Shown here: piece after piece, positions 26,716 through 40,000 of the stretch
Position numbering within the stretch: position 1 is the first letter of the stretch
How the letters are laid out: each line of letters starts with the position of its first letter
Source of the DNA: Trochalopteron elliotii
Lineage: Eukaryota > Chordata > Aves > Passeriformes > Leiothrichidae
Assembly: GCA_024734555.1 (NCBI GenBank)
Contig: JANPWX010019201.1
Location: 294,888-358,887, forward strand
Reading direction: 5' to 3'
DNA: 64,000 nt
Notes under the pieces: generated by a model
Told to the model about the DNA's origin: nothing
What the model saw: the letters and a program-made list of their open reading frames with translations, nothing else
Database searches by the model: none
Translations under genes and position numbers: made by a program

Positions 26716-29700
26716 TAGTAAAAGTTGCTTCCATTCTTGAGAAAGTGAAAAGACAGTGGTAAGTATCATGGGCAAAAAGTACTAAGAACTAAAGTTTTAA
26801 AGTACTAAAAGTACTGAGTACTCAAGAATTTGGAAACTTTGATTGAAATCAAAACAGAGCAATCATTTCACCATGAAAAAAAGAGCACAGCTTTGTTTGT
26901 CTAATATTTTGGTATTAACAGTGCAGTGCATAGAATTTGACCTAAAAATGGGAAACTTTCCTGTGCATTCAAATAAAACATCTGGAACAAAGGTTTACGG
27001 TATAGGCTGTGTGTGGAATTTGGCCAAAACTTCTAGAAAACATCAAAATTAGCAATGCAGAAACAAGTTATTTTTCTTTAAGCCAACAAAACATTGAAGA
27101 TGAAGTGTTCATCTGGTGTGATAATCCATGCAGTCCTGCGTGTTCTTCAAACATGCCAGGTTTAAGTGTGTTTGAATGAAACAGGATTTTTATTTAGAAA
27201 AACAAATACAATATATAATGAAATCTTTCTCTTAATTGCTTTTAATTGGGCCTCCAGACTGTGATTTCACTGAATGAATTAACTGCAAGAGCATTAGGAA
27301 AGTAAGAAAAAATTGTAAATCCCCAATATTACAGACTCATATTTGTTTAAAAATTCCTGAAAGTAGAAGAGGGAATTCTTGATAATGAAAAAAGCCATTA
27401 GTATTGTTGGCTAGCAGCACCCAAAGCGTGTTGTGTGTCTACCTTTCTGACTTAATATGGAGTGAGTTGGCAGCCTATTGAATTATTCTCTAATAGCAAA
27501 TTGTTTGCACAATCCAGGCAGGAGGGCTGACAATTAAAATTTATACTGAATGTTACCATTTTCTTACTTTGTGTCAGAGCACCAATTTAGGCCTACTGCC
27601 TCAGCACACAGAATTGCAAGATCACTGACACAGGAAGCAAACTTTCCAGTTCTGGTCATACAAGTCCTGCTTTGAAAAAGTTTGTAACTAGCACTGTACT
27701 GCACTGACATCAATCCACAAGTAATATTTTCCATTTTAAATACCAGTTTGTGGCATTTTATTTTATTATTTCACTGATAGTAAGAAATGGCTCTTGGAGC
27801 AACTTTTAACAAAAAAAAAAAAAAAAAATAAGAGCAGCCTACTGGAAGTCCCTTGACATTGTCTGGCAAAAGGCAACTTAGTTTTGGAAATGGCTATATG
27901 AGTAGGAGGTTGTGAATGATCTGACAATGTACATCTTTCTCTATAGGGAAATAGAGTTTCCACATAAGTGCTGCAAAATGGTTATTGAAGACAGTGGTTC
28001 TTTTTTTAACACTGGAATTGATATTGCAGCAGTGAAATGAAGCAAACTGCAAGGATAGCATAGATGGGAGAAGCTGAAAAGAATATTATTGGTCATTTGA
28101 TTTGCTGTCTACTGGTATTACTGTGTATTTGTAAGTTCTGCAGTTGGGCTGAGAGGAGTGAGTATCAGAAATCAATTGTGGAGAAATATATTGGCTGTTT
28201 CTCACTTTCTCCGCCCACCATTCTCTGCATCTGTGCTTAACTTAAAATTCATCCTACTCTTGAGAAACTATGCTACTGCCTTTCCAGAGATCTTAGGGGT
28301 CACTAGAATTCTGAAGAAATTACAGCTTACTCCTCCCTCTGCATTTCTGTTTACTGACAGACATCCTCACACACCTAATTGTCCTCTATTCTGGTGAAAT
28401 ACAGATCAGATTTTAGCCTTGTAATTCAACGATTTTGTTTAGTTTACGTTGAGGTATAACACTGAACTTGTTATTACACCTACATCATCACACAGGTAGG
28501 GAACCGTCATAACTTGTATTCACTATTAACCTTCATACCTTTCTGTCTCTTATTTGGTCTCTTCTGATTCTAAGCAGTTTCATGGCTTTTTTTACCTCAA
28601 TTGAAGCCAGTTGTTATTGCATGCAAAACACAGAAGCATTAATGCACAAAAATCTTATCACTGTTAGTTATTCTGATTTTCTAATAATATACTTTTTAAT
28701 AGAGTAGCATGTTACATGTCAAAAGAAAGAAGAAGAGAAGTTTGGGCTACTGTGTATTGAAATTGAGTATTTGAAAGCAGTTTGAAGTGACAAAAATTAG
28801 TGGTGGAAAACCTGAGAAGTGGAAGAAGTTTTTGTAATACCATACAGTAAAATTACCTTTGTATAGATTTTGAAGGCTGAAACTGTTCTAATTTCTGACT
28901 AATAACTGACTAATTTCCAGCTTAAGCTCTAGATTTTTCTCCTACAATTGAAGATAAACAGTATACTTATAAATGTTTATTTCCTTATGTAATTTTCTGC
29001 ACCACTATCATAACACATGCATAGTCTTCTAATTTCAAGCATCCAACTGTGCATATTATTCCACAAATATGGATATACAAAAGCAAAATGGGCATCTTGG
29101 ATCACAACATGATGCTTTCGGATAGGCTGACATTGCAATAAAAGCATAATATAAGGATATAACAAATGATGGTATGAAAATATTCCAGCACAATATCATC
29201 ATAATAAAGCAACCCACTATAAATGAGTTTTAAGTGTGGTAAAACAGCTCATATATCATGAGACAACCTTTAAACTAGATCCTAAATTTGACTGTAAGTT
29301 AGCCACAAAGCAACCATAGAGAAGAACTGTTTTAGAAATCTTTTCCATGTCTAACAAAAATTGTTTGAGTTAACTAAGATTTAGAAAGCAATTATTCCAT
29401 AATACTGACTAACTTTTCTTATTTTGTCTTCAAGAAAACCTGTTTTATAAAGTTAGGCAATTAAACTTTGCAAAATATGCACAGGACATGACCAGTTACT
29501 ATATTACATAAATATTTTGAAAGCATATTTTTGCTAGATGTATGTGTCCTAGATATCTATTTACCTGGTGAAGTGTAACAGTTCAGGTGGAGTCATGTAT
29601 GGCTTACAGGGTAAAGAAAAGTGCAGTGCTAAAGATTTACCCAAATAGACACCTTATTTCAGATAAATAATTCCTCTTTTAAAAATTACCTAAATGCATA

Positions 29701-32063
29701 TTTATATGATAGATTATCACCACAGTTCTGGCATAGTCATTTTACTTTATCAATTTAAAACGTGTTTTAGAAAGGTGCCTAAATACAGTAATGATGAAAG
29801 AGGTCTATTGGGGAAATTATAACTGCCTTTAAAATTCCTCTGTAAAGGTATGTGTTCAGAAAATAAATAGTATAACAGTTCTGAGTATTTTTTCTTCTAA
29901 CCTATGGAATGCTATTTTTTTATTCATCATGAGCATATATAAAGATACTGGATCAAAACGGTTCTTAGGAGTAAGAGCCAAAAATGTTTTTTTGCATCAA
30001 TCACATTGCTATTAAATCAGATTTCCCTTTTGTTCAATGACTAGTATTTTGTTCTTTGTAAGAAGTACAGCACAGGCTCTAGATAACTAAACCAGAGCTT
30101 TTTTTTTTTTCCCCCAACAGTGAAGCTTTTACTGTAACACAGTCTATTGACTTGCTGCCAATCATTAAGTTTCATACTTTTTTTTTTTTGCCAACTCTCA
30201 AAGGATCTGATTTCTTATCTCTTTACTGGGATTTTGATGCCATATTTTTCAAAAACAAAAAACCCTCACTACAGCTTGGAAAAGAGTAATATGTGAGTGT
30301 AATCATAGCATGAGATTTTTCATTCATTGTGGTATGCTGATTAATCGAGGTGTTGAAAGCAGCGCAAACCAATATGTTTAAATTTTCCTCAATATTTGTT
30401 ACCCAGAATGAAACCCATTTGTAGCTTGCAGCTTATTGATTTAATAATGTTTTTTACATGTGGAAGTTTTTTTAGAACATGAAAAGTTTTTTGCGTATTT
30501 CAATACTGTTGTAATGGTTTTAATGAATGATTCTTATTTTAGAGAGAATTTTGTGTGTGGTCATCTGGTTAAAGTGTACGAAGAACAGGCTGTTAATTGG
30601 TGTATTAGCTTTCACTGAGAACTCATTTCACGTCTCTTGGTACACTGAGATCTCATTTGTGCATTGGCTTCTTAGTGGTTCTCATTTGGTAGAGTTGAGC
30701 CCAGAAGGACTGAAAAACTAGAGTATTACAAATCTTACTTGCTAGTCCTGCTGGTTATCTCATCCTCATCAGACCTATAATTTAGAAAAACTTGGCACTA
30801 GCTCATTTTAACTATGTACTTGAAACAGTCATCTTAATTTGCTACTGTATGAAGGTCTAATATAACCTAGTGTTTTACAGTGGCTGCAATATAGCTTGTG
30901 ATGAATCAGGAAATCAAAAGAGTCCATATCAAAGGGAACTGTTGAAGTAGGTGTTAGAGGCAGCAATTGATTTTTCTTTAGGAATGGTAACAGAGGAAAG
31001 AGAAATCTTTCATGACTGTGTCTTTATACATATGACTGAGACTGCATTTGTTGAAATATAAATATACACACATCCTTCAGCCTCTCTCCAGATATATATG
31101 AGTTTGGGCTGCCAACTGTATATATGGGTTTATGCCTCAATGTGTGTTTATATATGCATATGTTTATATAAGCACTCTTCCTTAAATGCTGAAGAGAGTG
31201 TTCTAAACCTCAAAGATACTGTAATAATTATTCAGTGCATTAATTTTTAATTCCATAATTATGCTTTGCATGTGATGTGATGTTTTCACGTATTATAAGA
31301 CCTGATGAATTTTTTGTTATTTTCACACCATGTAGTGCATTGGTAAAGGGCAGAAGAGCAATATGACATTGAGTTTTCTTTTATTTGTCTAAGGGAATAC
31401 AGAATGTCTTTCTTTACCATTTTTTAAAGAATTGTTAGTACTAATATAGTGATATTATCCATAATCTTTCAAAGTGTGATGCCTGATGTTTTGTTGCTGG
31501 AAGTTCTTTAATGTTGAATTTTAACTAGTCTAACCTTTGTATCTGTTTGACTGAATGTTGAGACACATTGAAGTATGAATCATGTTCCCATCCGTGTACA
31601 TTCAGTGTATATTTTCTGGCCATTTTCTTACAGGCTAATTTGAAGAGTATTAAGTGTTTGATTTCACATGATGATAAAATATATTTAAAAATAAACAAAA
31701 TACCTTCTGTGGTTAGCATGGCATGTGTTTCCTAGTAACAGTGACAGGGAGACTGTGGAAGAGTTTGTTTATAAAAAGAAATCTAGTAATTGTAGTTAAG
31801 AGGGGCTAAAAGTTCTCTGTAAGTATTTGTAGCACTTCAAATACAGTAGGTTATTTTTTTCTATCACTTTTTCTAACACTTACTCAGCATAATACCTGAG
31901 AAAATATCCTTTGTTTCTTTTTATTAAATGTGGCTATTGGTTCTCAGGTACAAGAAGCAAACGCTTGCAAATACTTCATGTACATACCTTTGCGAAAAGA
32001 ATTTAACAGTAAATGTAGATTCTCTGTTTGCTTTGTTTTTTAATTCTTTGTTTATCATTCCAG

Positions 32064-32077
32064 GAAACAAGAGGTAG
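32064..32077 (+). CDS. Candidate terminal exon (coding part) of the coiled-coil gene
   Basis: A strong acceptor with a long T-rich tract ending TTTATCATTCCAG precedes 32064. Read in phase 1, as the donor at 9388 requires, it completes a Gly codon, adds Asn-Lys-Arg and stops at TAG (32075-32077). The joined protein would end ...DLTN-GNKR. Read in phase 0 instead, 13 codons run to a TAG at 32103-32105, so either phase gives a terminal exon. The following few hundred bases contain many stops and end in an ATTAAA signal, as expected of a 3'UTR. The direct join to 9387 is inferred from phase only; intermediate exons may exist, or this may be an alternative last exon. Confidence 0.45.
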
Positions 32078-32355
32078 TTCAAGCATCAGCATGGCTCCAA
32101 GCTAGAAATTCAGCCTGACCAGAGTTCTATCCCAGACTTTTGGCATTGCAAGCTGAACCTGACACATCCTACAGTGTTATGCAAAAGAGAGACAGTTCTC
32201 TGTCTTCAATCTGTTTCTTCAGCCTGGATGTCACATCCAATCCTAGAAGAACAATGGAAAATGGATTTTCAGATTCTTAGTATCAATAATCTTCTAAATG
32301 GGAAAAATTATATTAATGTAAAATGATGCAATTAAAGTGTAATTTTTTTACTATC
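32078..32355 (+). other. Candidate 3'UTR
   Basis: Sequence after the TAG is less AT-rich than its surroundings at first, then becomes AT-rich around an ATTAAA signal. GT/T-rich sequence suitable for cleavage-factor binding follows from about 32365. The end point is estimated from the signal position. Confidence 0.4.
32331..32336 (+). promoter_or_regulatory. ATTAAA polyadenylation signal
   Basis: This is the commonest variant of AATAAA. It lies about 255 nt after the candidate stop codon and is followed within 50 nt by a T/G-rich element. No competing AATAAA was seen between the stop codon and this site. Confidence 0.45.
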
Positions 32356-33909
32356 TTTGAATTGTAGTTCAGCGTTTTGTATTTTTGACATTAATTTTAT
32401 GGGTTTATGAAAATGTGCATTTGTATGTTCACATTTCCGCACTTACCAGTTTTTGCATACTGAAGCAGTTATTTCTTTAAACTTTTATTTATTGCAGTTG
32501 CTCATTTTTTATGTAGTATATTTTTAAATGTTAAAGAATGACACATTTTGGGTAATTTTCCTCAGTCTTAAAAAAAAAATCAATAAGCCATTTTAGTCTC
32601 TATCTATCAAAGTTGTTTCATACTTGTCTATTTTAAAGCAGGACTGCAATACTTTAATAGGATTGAGAGAGCTATTTGAAATGTATGCCAATGATTCCTG
32701 TCATTTCATGGCAGCCCTGCCATGGTTCACTGAGCCCCCTCTTTTCTCTTGTCAGCTCAACTGAAGACAAGCATTTAGTTGCAAACTTTAAGCAGGTTGT
32801 GCAAAACAGAAATGATGTGACTGCTTCTCTTCCTGCACAATAATGTCACTGCTGGTCAATGTGAGAAGGTCAGGTTGCTCCTTGTAAAGCTACATGATAC
32901 CACTTGCCTATTTGAACAAGTTAAGTTAACCACTGAATCTGGTCCCTGCAGGCGCTGAAAACTCACCCTTTTATCAAGTCTGCATTTCATAAAAAAGAGG
33001 AACAATTGTGGAGGGAGGGTTTCTGATTATATGTTTATATACTTTATAAGGACAGTTCCCAAACCAGTGTTGCAGTTAACGAATTTAGTTTAAACTGAAA
33101 GACTAAAAAGTAATGGCTGTTTTGACCTTCAAATAGACTCCTTTTTTGTTGTTGTTGGTAGGACCCAAGAGTGACGCCCATCTTTGATGCTGACAGAATT
33201 TAAAGCAAGGCCATTGCCCTGCATTTTCTGCCTTGTAGCACACAAAAGTAAAATTGTATGTCAGGCCGAGATGTCGGGGAGCTGACAAGATGCCCCAGTG
33301 ACATTTCAGCTGGAAAGAGCAAGTGTCTTGCAACCAAGTGGTCAAATATCAAATAATAGGTCAAGCAGGAAGGAGCTGAGTTCTAACCACAAAGAGGTTT
33401 CTGGTAACTTACTTGACAAGCTTTTGGGTGCTTTGTGGCTTGACAAAGTGATGTTCTGTTGGGTATCGCTAGACAGACTGTTCTTTATCGCCTTCAGAAG
33501 ATCAGACATTGACATTGATTAAACTCTTTAACCCTTAAAGGTTAAATCCTAGCATTTTCATCATTGTGAATGAAGAACAAAAGAAATTTTTTAATATACC
33601 ATTTGTTTTCATATTAATCACAGAACTCCCTAGTGCTATTAACTTTTGATGTGCTGTGTAGTTTTTGACAAAAAAATTGAATGCAAAATCTATATAATAG
33701 ATTGTTTCTCAGTATGGGCCAGTGATACATTAGAAAAATAATATTATGCATTATGGAATTTGTAATTTCTTCTAATATGTCAAATGTAGGATTTGATTTT
33801 AAAGCTTCATGACTACTACTGAAATTCCATTTTGGATGGAAAAGAATATTTGCATAAATGACATATCACTTCAAATGAACAAATCTTCCAACTACCCTTG
33901 TTTTCAGGT
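32356..33909. other. Non-coding DNA, CNE-like in part
   Basis: No transposon or exon recognised. The stretch from about 32640 to 33000 has more balanced composition than its surroundings and could be a conserved non-coding block. This is judged by texture only. Confidence 0.35.
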
Positions 33910-34325
33910 ACTCTAGAATTATAGAATGTCCTGAGTATGAAGAGACCCACAATATCTCAAGTACAAATCCTGGCCCTGCACAGGACAACCCGATGAATCG
34001 CACCATGTGCCTGAGAGTACTGTCCAAATGCTTCTTGAACTCTCTTAGGCTGGTGCTTTGACTGCTTCCCAGGGGAGCCTGTACCAGTGCCCAACCACCC
34101 TTGGGTGAAAGTCCTTTCCTTGATATCCAGCTTGAACCTCCCCTGTCACAACTTCATGCCATTCCCTTGTCCTGTCACTGGTCACTATAGAGAAGACATC
34201 AGTGCCTGCCCCTCCTCTTTCCCTCTTGAAGAAATTACAGACTACAATGAGGTCTCTCCCCTCAGTCTTCTCTTCTCCAGGCTGAGCACACCAAGCCACT
34301 CTTAATATGCCTTTAAGTTTTCAAC
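33910..34325 (-). mobile_element. 5'-truncated CR1 LINE, 3' end only
   Basis: The left edge carries ATTATAGAAT, the decayed form of the terminal ATTCTATGATTC repeat of CR1. Next come a CR1-type CACCATGTGCCTGAGAG segment, CAGTGCCCAACCACCC, a CATTCCCTTGTCCTGTCACT motif and TTCTCTTCTCCAGGCTGAG, all in the standard CR1 antisense order. It belongs to the same subfamily as the copy at 43505, with matching wording and spacing. About 415 bp of 3' sequence remains and no coding domain. Confidence 0.88.
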
Positions 34326-36139
34326 AGAAAACCTTTAATCTAAGGTAGCTTCAAATTTTCAGGTATTCTCTATTGTGCTCCATTGCTCACAGCCTTGATG
34401 TGCATATGTGTGTGTATAATAATACAGAGCCTTGAAATGCCAGATAATAAATCCTGAAGAACTCTTGCATGTGTCAGAACATTCATGATCGAGGAAGAAC
34501 ATTCCTTTATGTATTTAGTCCTGAATACTGAAGAAAGAAGGGTTTTTTTTCCTCCAAGTATCTTGGCTCCACACTTTCATGACAATAACTATTCTTAAAG
34601 GCACCACAAGATTCTGGTCTTCCAATTTTAATGTCAAAGATCTATTATATTAATATGAAGGATGAAAGAATGTATCTCACTGATCATTTTCTTCTCTACT
34701 GTGTATAGATTAAGTGCATTTAAGCACTTTTTAGTATATTCTCATGGTACTCTATAGTTTGAGAGAGAAAGTGCCTATTTTTTGCTATGTGATCTCAAAC
34801 TGCTGAAGATTTATTGCCTACTTGTTCCTTTCCCATCATTGCCAGTCTTTGTGGTATTGTGCATGTAGAGACAGAAAAAAGATTTCTTTCTGAAATCCAT
34901 ATCATACTGAGAGTAGGAGTATCTCCTTCAGTTACTTCAGTTACAACTCCAAGCACAAGTTTATGTGATTTCACAGGGACCATAACAGTGTCAAATTGAC
35001 TGTAGTTAATAGGAATGATCTAACAAGCTATCATTTCTCACAAGAACTAGTTTGTAAGTTTTCATTGAAGGAGAACATCTACTTCATTTACTCTGTTTAA
35101 ATATTGATTAACTGAGTTGCATACTATTTTTGTTAAAACTATCCATGTGGAAGGGACTTTGAAATATCTTTTATTTGGCTGTCAGATGTCCCATTTGTAA
35201 TCAAAATCCCCTCTTTCTTTCTGTGAAGAAACTGAGAGTAGTAAACTGGATTCTCTTTAGTGTGATACTTCTAAGTTGCTTTTCCTTGCATTTGATAAAT
35301 TGAAATTTGAGATAAATTCCAAATAAGCAGAAGGTCCCGTCTTAGTAGTTTACAAATGCAGTTGGTAGCTTACCAAAGCATATTTTCCCCTATCTTTTGC
35401 GGACACAATAAAAGTCATGTTTGTGTAGAATGTGGCAAGACAGTACAGTAACAGTAGCTCTCAAAAAGCGTCCTGTTGTATTCTATCTGCTCTGCCTCGC
35501 CTTGAAAATTACAGAACTTGAGACCTTGGTCCTTACTTTCAATGCTTTTAATTTTTAGGTCCTGGAACTTGAAGAGGACTAGTTCCACTTGTATAATATC
35601 AGCTTCATCTCAGCACTCTTCCAGGAGAACCAGAACAGCTAGAGAACAGGAGAACTAGAAGAACTAACTTTCCTTAGAAGAAAGACTGTATTTGATGGGG
35701 CTAAAATACTCTCCATGGTTTTTGAATGTGGTGCAACAAATGATTGGCTTTCTGTTCAGTCTCAAAATTAATAGTTATTTATTTACCCACCAAGCAACAT
35801 GTCTGAGAAGAGACTCTATAATACACCATTTTTTCCCTGCACCAGTTTTTATAGCTGTTAGTACAAGTTGTGTTTCTGCCTATGTGCACACATACATATA
35901 TCTTTCTCAGCAAAGATTTTGGTTATTAAACTGACCATTATTTCTCCACATACTTTAAACAATTCCTACTACAGTAGTAGTACAGAGGGTTTTTTGGCTC
36001 CCATCTCCCACAACTGTTTGCAAATTCAGCAGAATTCAATGCCTATCAAGTTGAATAAACACTTATGGGAGTGTCCTCCATTGTTAAAGATCTTGAATGC
36101 CTTTACCAAGTCAAACCAAGGGAGCTGAGATTTGAAGGC
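34326..36139. other. Non-coding DNA, nothing recognised
   Basis: AT-rich sequence with no exon, RNA gene or transposon I can support. Confidence 0.45.
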
Positions 36140-37060
36140 TCTGAAGAGGATCTATTCCAGCACCTCTGCTTAGAATACAGTCAGCTACAAGAGGTTGCTG
36201 AATATTGCCTTTTGTCCTTTCATTAGGCACCACAGAGGATAGTGTGGCTGCATATTCTTTACTTTACAGGTATTTACACAAGTTGATAAGATCTCCCTGA
36301 ACCTTCTCTTCTACAAGCTAAAAAAATCACAGCTCTCTTAGCCTCTTCTCTTATGAGAAGTGATGATGCTCAAGTAATTTTATTAGTCATCTTTTTGGTC
36401 CTTCACTGGACTTGCTTCTATTTGTGTGCTAGGGAACTCTGGACTGGAGCCATTACTCCACATACAGAGTGACCAATGCTGAATAGAAGGGAAAGATTGC
36501 CTCACTTGACTTGCTGGCAGCTCTCTTCCTGATGCAGCCCAAAGGGCCCGTTTTGCTGCGAGGGTACATTTCTGCTGCATGGTAAACAGGAAGACCAAGA
36601 ACCTCCAGGTACTTTTCTGCTAAACTGCTCCCCAGACAGCTGGTCCCCAGTCAGTCTTAGGTCCCTATCCTGTCCTGGTGCCAGAGGTAATTTTCCCCAG
36701 GCAGAGCAGCCTTTCTTCTCTTTACTTGAATTTCATCAAGTTCCTATTAGCCCTTCTCCAGCCTGTCAAAACAAAGTCTCTCTGGATGGCTGCAAATCCT
36801 TCTGATCTGTCAACGCCTCCCAGCTTAGTATCATCTGCTAACTTGGAGATTTTGCACTGGGTCCCATCATCTAGGCCATTGACAGTGTTTTGAGTCTGTA
36901 TTGGTCCCTCTATTGACCCCTGGGGTACACCACCGGTGACTGGCCTCCAAGGTGGACTTTGTGCCACTGATCACCATCTTTTGAGCTCACCAGTTCAGGC
37001 AGTTTTGCAGCTGACTTACTATCCATCTATCTAGTCCATAATTCCTTACTCAAGAAGTAG
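36140..37060 (-). mobile_element. Old CR1 LINE with reverse-transcriptase remnant
   Basis: On the minus strand the segment 36722-36967 reads PVTGGVPQGS and then KLADDTKLGG, which are motifs B and C (the x-A-D-D active site) of the CR1 reverse transcriptase. A stretch corresponding to the connection domain follows at lower coordinates. The 3' portion at 36150-36400 resembles the older CR1 subfamily ending in a GCACAAACTGAAAC-type region, but is diverged. The left edge is poorly defined. Multiple stops and indels show the copy is inactive and old. The catalytic ADD is still visible, unlike in the copies at 44 and 54 kb. Confidence 0.82.
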
Positions 37061-40000
37061 GACATGTTATTTTGTAAAGGGCTCTACAAATTTCCAAACA
37101 CTGCTAAAGCTCTGGATTAAATGAAAGGCAATATTTTATATAACCTCTGTCGATTAGGTCAGTCTGATCATTTGATCACTTACAAGAGCATCTGATCATT
37201 CTGCTGTCATTCTGTACTTGAAAGGTTTTTCAATGCTTTAAACTTAAGATAAATTTGCCTGTGCTATAACTAAGCTCCTAAAAAATATTTAACCTCTCTT
37301 CTGATATACAAAATTGCTTTAGTAGCATTTTTCTCCTGATGTTTTTTGTAGTACTTTGATTACTCTCCAGTGAATAAACCCCAAAAAGCCCCTGGCAGCT
37401 TCAGAGTTTGGATGAAATCTATATGTGAAGAGCACGTCTGCTACTACTGGTGATGAAACACTAAGCTTACTCAGCATTTCTCTCTCCATTCTGTTGTTGC
37501 TTGGCCTTGAAATCCAAACTAACAAAGGAATCTATTAGATAGTCGTTCCTATCTTTTAATCTTGCCCAGTATGAAGTGACTGGATTTTGTCTAACTTGAC
37601 TTCACTTTGGTATTCGTAATCTGATAATTTTTGGACAGTCATTTTGCATCATACTCTCCATATAGCCTAAATATGTATCTCAGTATTTACTCAGATGGTG
37701 TTTAAGTGTCTTCTTTCCACTTAGCTGAGTATTCAACTAAACCAGTGGAACCTACAGTGATTTTTGCATAAATTATCTAACATCTTTATGTGCAAGGTTT
37801 AAATTGGAAAAATTACATTATCTTATTATTTCTCTTACTCTACTATGACTTCAGTTTTACAGATTTAGACGTGACTTTCAATTAGGTCTCTGCAAATTGT
37901 CCTTCAATGGGAGATGGAAGGTGACATGCTCTTTGTCATGCTAACATGGATCTGACTGCTGTCATGGGGAGCATCATGTAAGAATTTGGGGCAATTTATA
38001 TAATTTTATGTATTGCAGTTCAGTGCTTTACAAACCATCCACTCGGCAATGCATATGAAACTGAATCTTTGTCTGCTATTTCTCGTGTCCAATGACTGAT
38101 GAATAAAATTGAACAAGGACAAAGCAAAATATGAGGAAGTGTCTGAAAACTGTTTCCAGTGAATGCTCAGTGGGAGGTAGGGACATCCACTCAATAATTT
38201 CTCTTCAGTTCTTTATTTACCACCTCTACTGTACCATGCTTTCTGTCTCTTTATAAGCTAATAGTACTAATAATTATTGGTGATATCAGATTGCGTTCTC
38301 ATGCCTCTACTGTGCCCAATTAAAGCTTCATAAGTGATTGGACTTTGTTTCAACTAACTCCATGAAAGTCAGCAATTAAAAACCAGAAAACATTAGATTT
38401 AAAGATTAGATTTTAAGCACAAAATGTTGTCACCATTATTATATAAGTATCCTTTCTTTTTCTTGGTAAACAAAATTTTTAATCTTCCACTCCATGATGG
38501 TAACAGAGAGATTGTTCAAAAATAAAACAATGCTAATTATGTTTAAATAATTACATTTCTTTTTGTGTGATATACAGCTAACGCACATAGCAGCCCCACT
38601 AACTGTTGACTTGTACATATCTGAATAATTTAGTCCACACTAATGGTGTGGTCCTAAAAGTTGTGGAAACAAGCATCATAGAAACTGTACTTGTGAGCAG
38701 TACAGTTAAGAAAGGCATGCACCTTCTACACATTACAGGAATGCTTTTAGGCTTAAAAATCTGGCACATGTGCATAGCAAAATAAGTGGGAGCAACTTTT
38801 GTATGAATCAGGTGAGAGTTTCAGTAACTTTCAGTGTATACTGTGTTGGCTTCCCATCAGAACTTCATACATAAAGAAAGTCCTCCTAATGCATGGCAAT
38901 CTACTGACGCATACGAGAGAAACCCAAAGCTACACTCCATCCTGTGGCATTCATATATAGCATTTGAGATTTTTGCTGGCTAAAAAGCTTTTGAAAATAA
39001 TTTGTAAACCTCAGTCCACAAGGTAATTATCAAAACAAAAGCAAGAGAATTGTGAATTAAATATTAAATCCTTTCCTACCTCAATGCCATGTGAAGGTTT
39101 ATAAAATTTGTTCCCATAAACAATAGCATAGGAGAAATCTTAGTTATGTTTGCAGTAGTAGATAAATCCTGGTTTCAGGCTTCATTCTCAATTGGCTTAC
39201 TGAAACAAATCTATGTCAGACATTTGGGGTGGGAAGCTGTATATATTAAAGCACTGACCTTAACAAGAGTCATGCAGCTAAAATCGTGCACTGTTCTTTT
39301 TAAAATGTCAGGGGTTAATGTTATTTAAATGCAGTATTTGGTGGTTTAATTGAGTCATGCTTCGTTGTCTTTTACTGCACATTCACGCCAATGAAACACT
39401 GATTGTTGACAGAAAGTTCTCTTCAGCAAAGCATGCACTGACATACCATACTGCTACAGAAAAAACAGTGTGCAAGACAGAATAGTCAAACTTTGCTGGC
39501 ATTGGAATGCTGTATTGTCTAAATGGTGGCAATATCCATTATACACTAACAGGAAACCTGGACTAGGCTTGCATTTGTTGTATGTTTTCAGATTGCCTCT
39601 TGAGAGAACTGGTGAGAGTTAATTGTTGAGTCTTTAGACAAATAAGTTAATCTCAAGGGGTTTTTTGTTGGGTGTGTCACACAAGTTAGTAAGTGTACCT
39701 TGAAAAGTACAAACCCAGATCCTGAAGAGAGTTTTGTCATAGAAGTGCCTTCTGACAGTTTTTGTAGTCTGGCCTTAAGACACACCAATGGCTTTTCGTC
39801 TTGACTTTGTTTGAGTTTGGAAAAAGTAAGTTCATGTTATTTCTGTGAATACTTCTCAGCATTAACTCTTCCTGCCAGCTTAAAATTCCCAAGAGGGAAT
39901 AGATGCTGGTGATTGAGATGTAGAAAACAGTGCAAATTGTGGACTCAAAAGCTTTTGAAGAGGAATACAGGAAGGAACAAATACGAGTGACTTTACAAGA

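Larger units (their letters stand above)
15891..32063 (+). other. Putative long final intron, main part
   Basis: About 16 kb of AT-rich DNA with no exon I can support and almost no recognisable transposon. It contains two short perfect hairpins (18483-18521 and 19376-19405), small tandem duplications (22123-22156 and 23573-23622), microsatellites near 20505, 21377 and 26695, and an 18-A run at 27811-27828. Blocks near 17.6-18.5 and 27.4-27.6 kb look like conserved non-coding elements. A frame at 16049-16186 and an acceptor-like site at 24311 were considered as exons but lack support. Confidence 0.45.

Noticed and set aside
27811..27828. 18-A run as the tail of a processed pseudogene
   Set aside because: No coding-like or mRNA-like sequence precedes it on either strand, so it is treated as a simple A tract.
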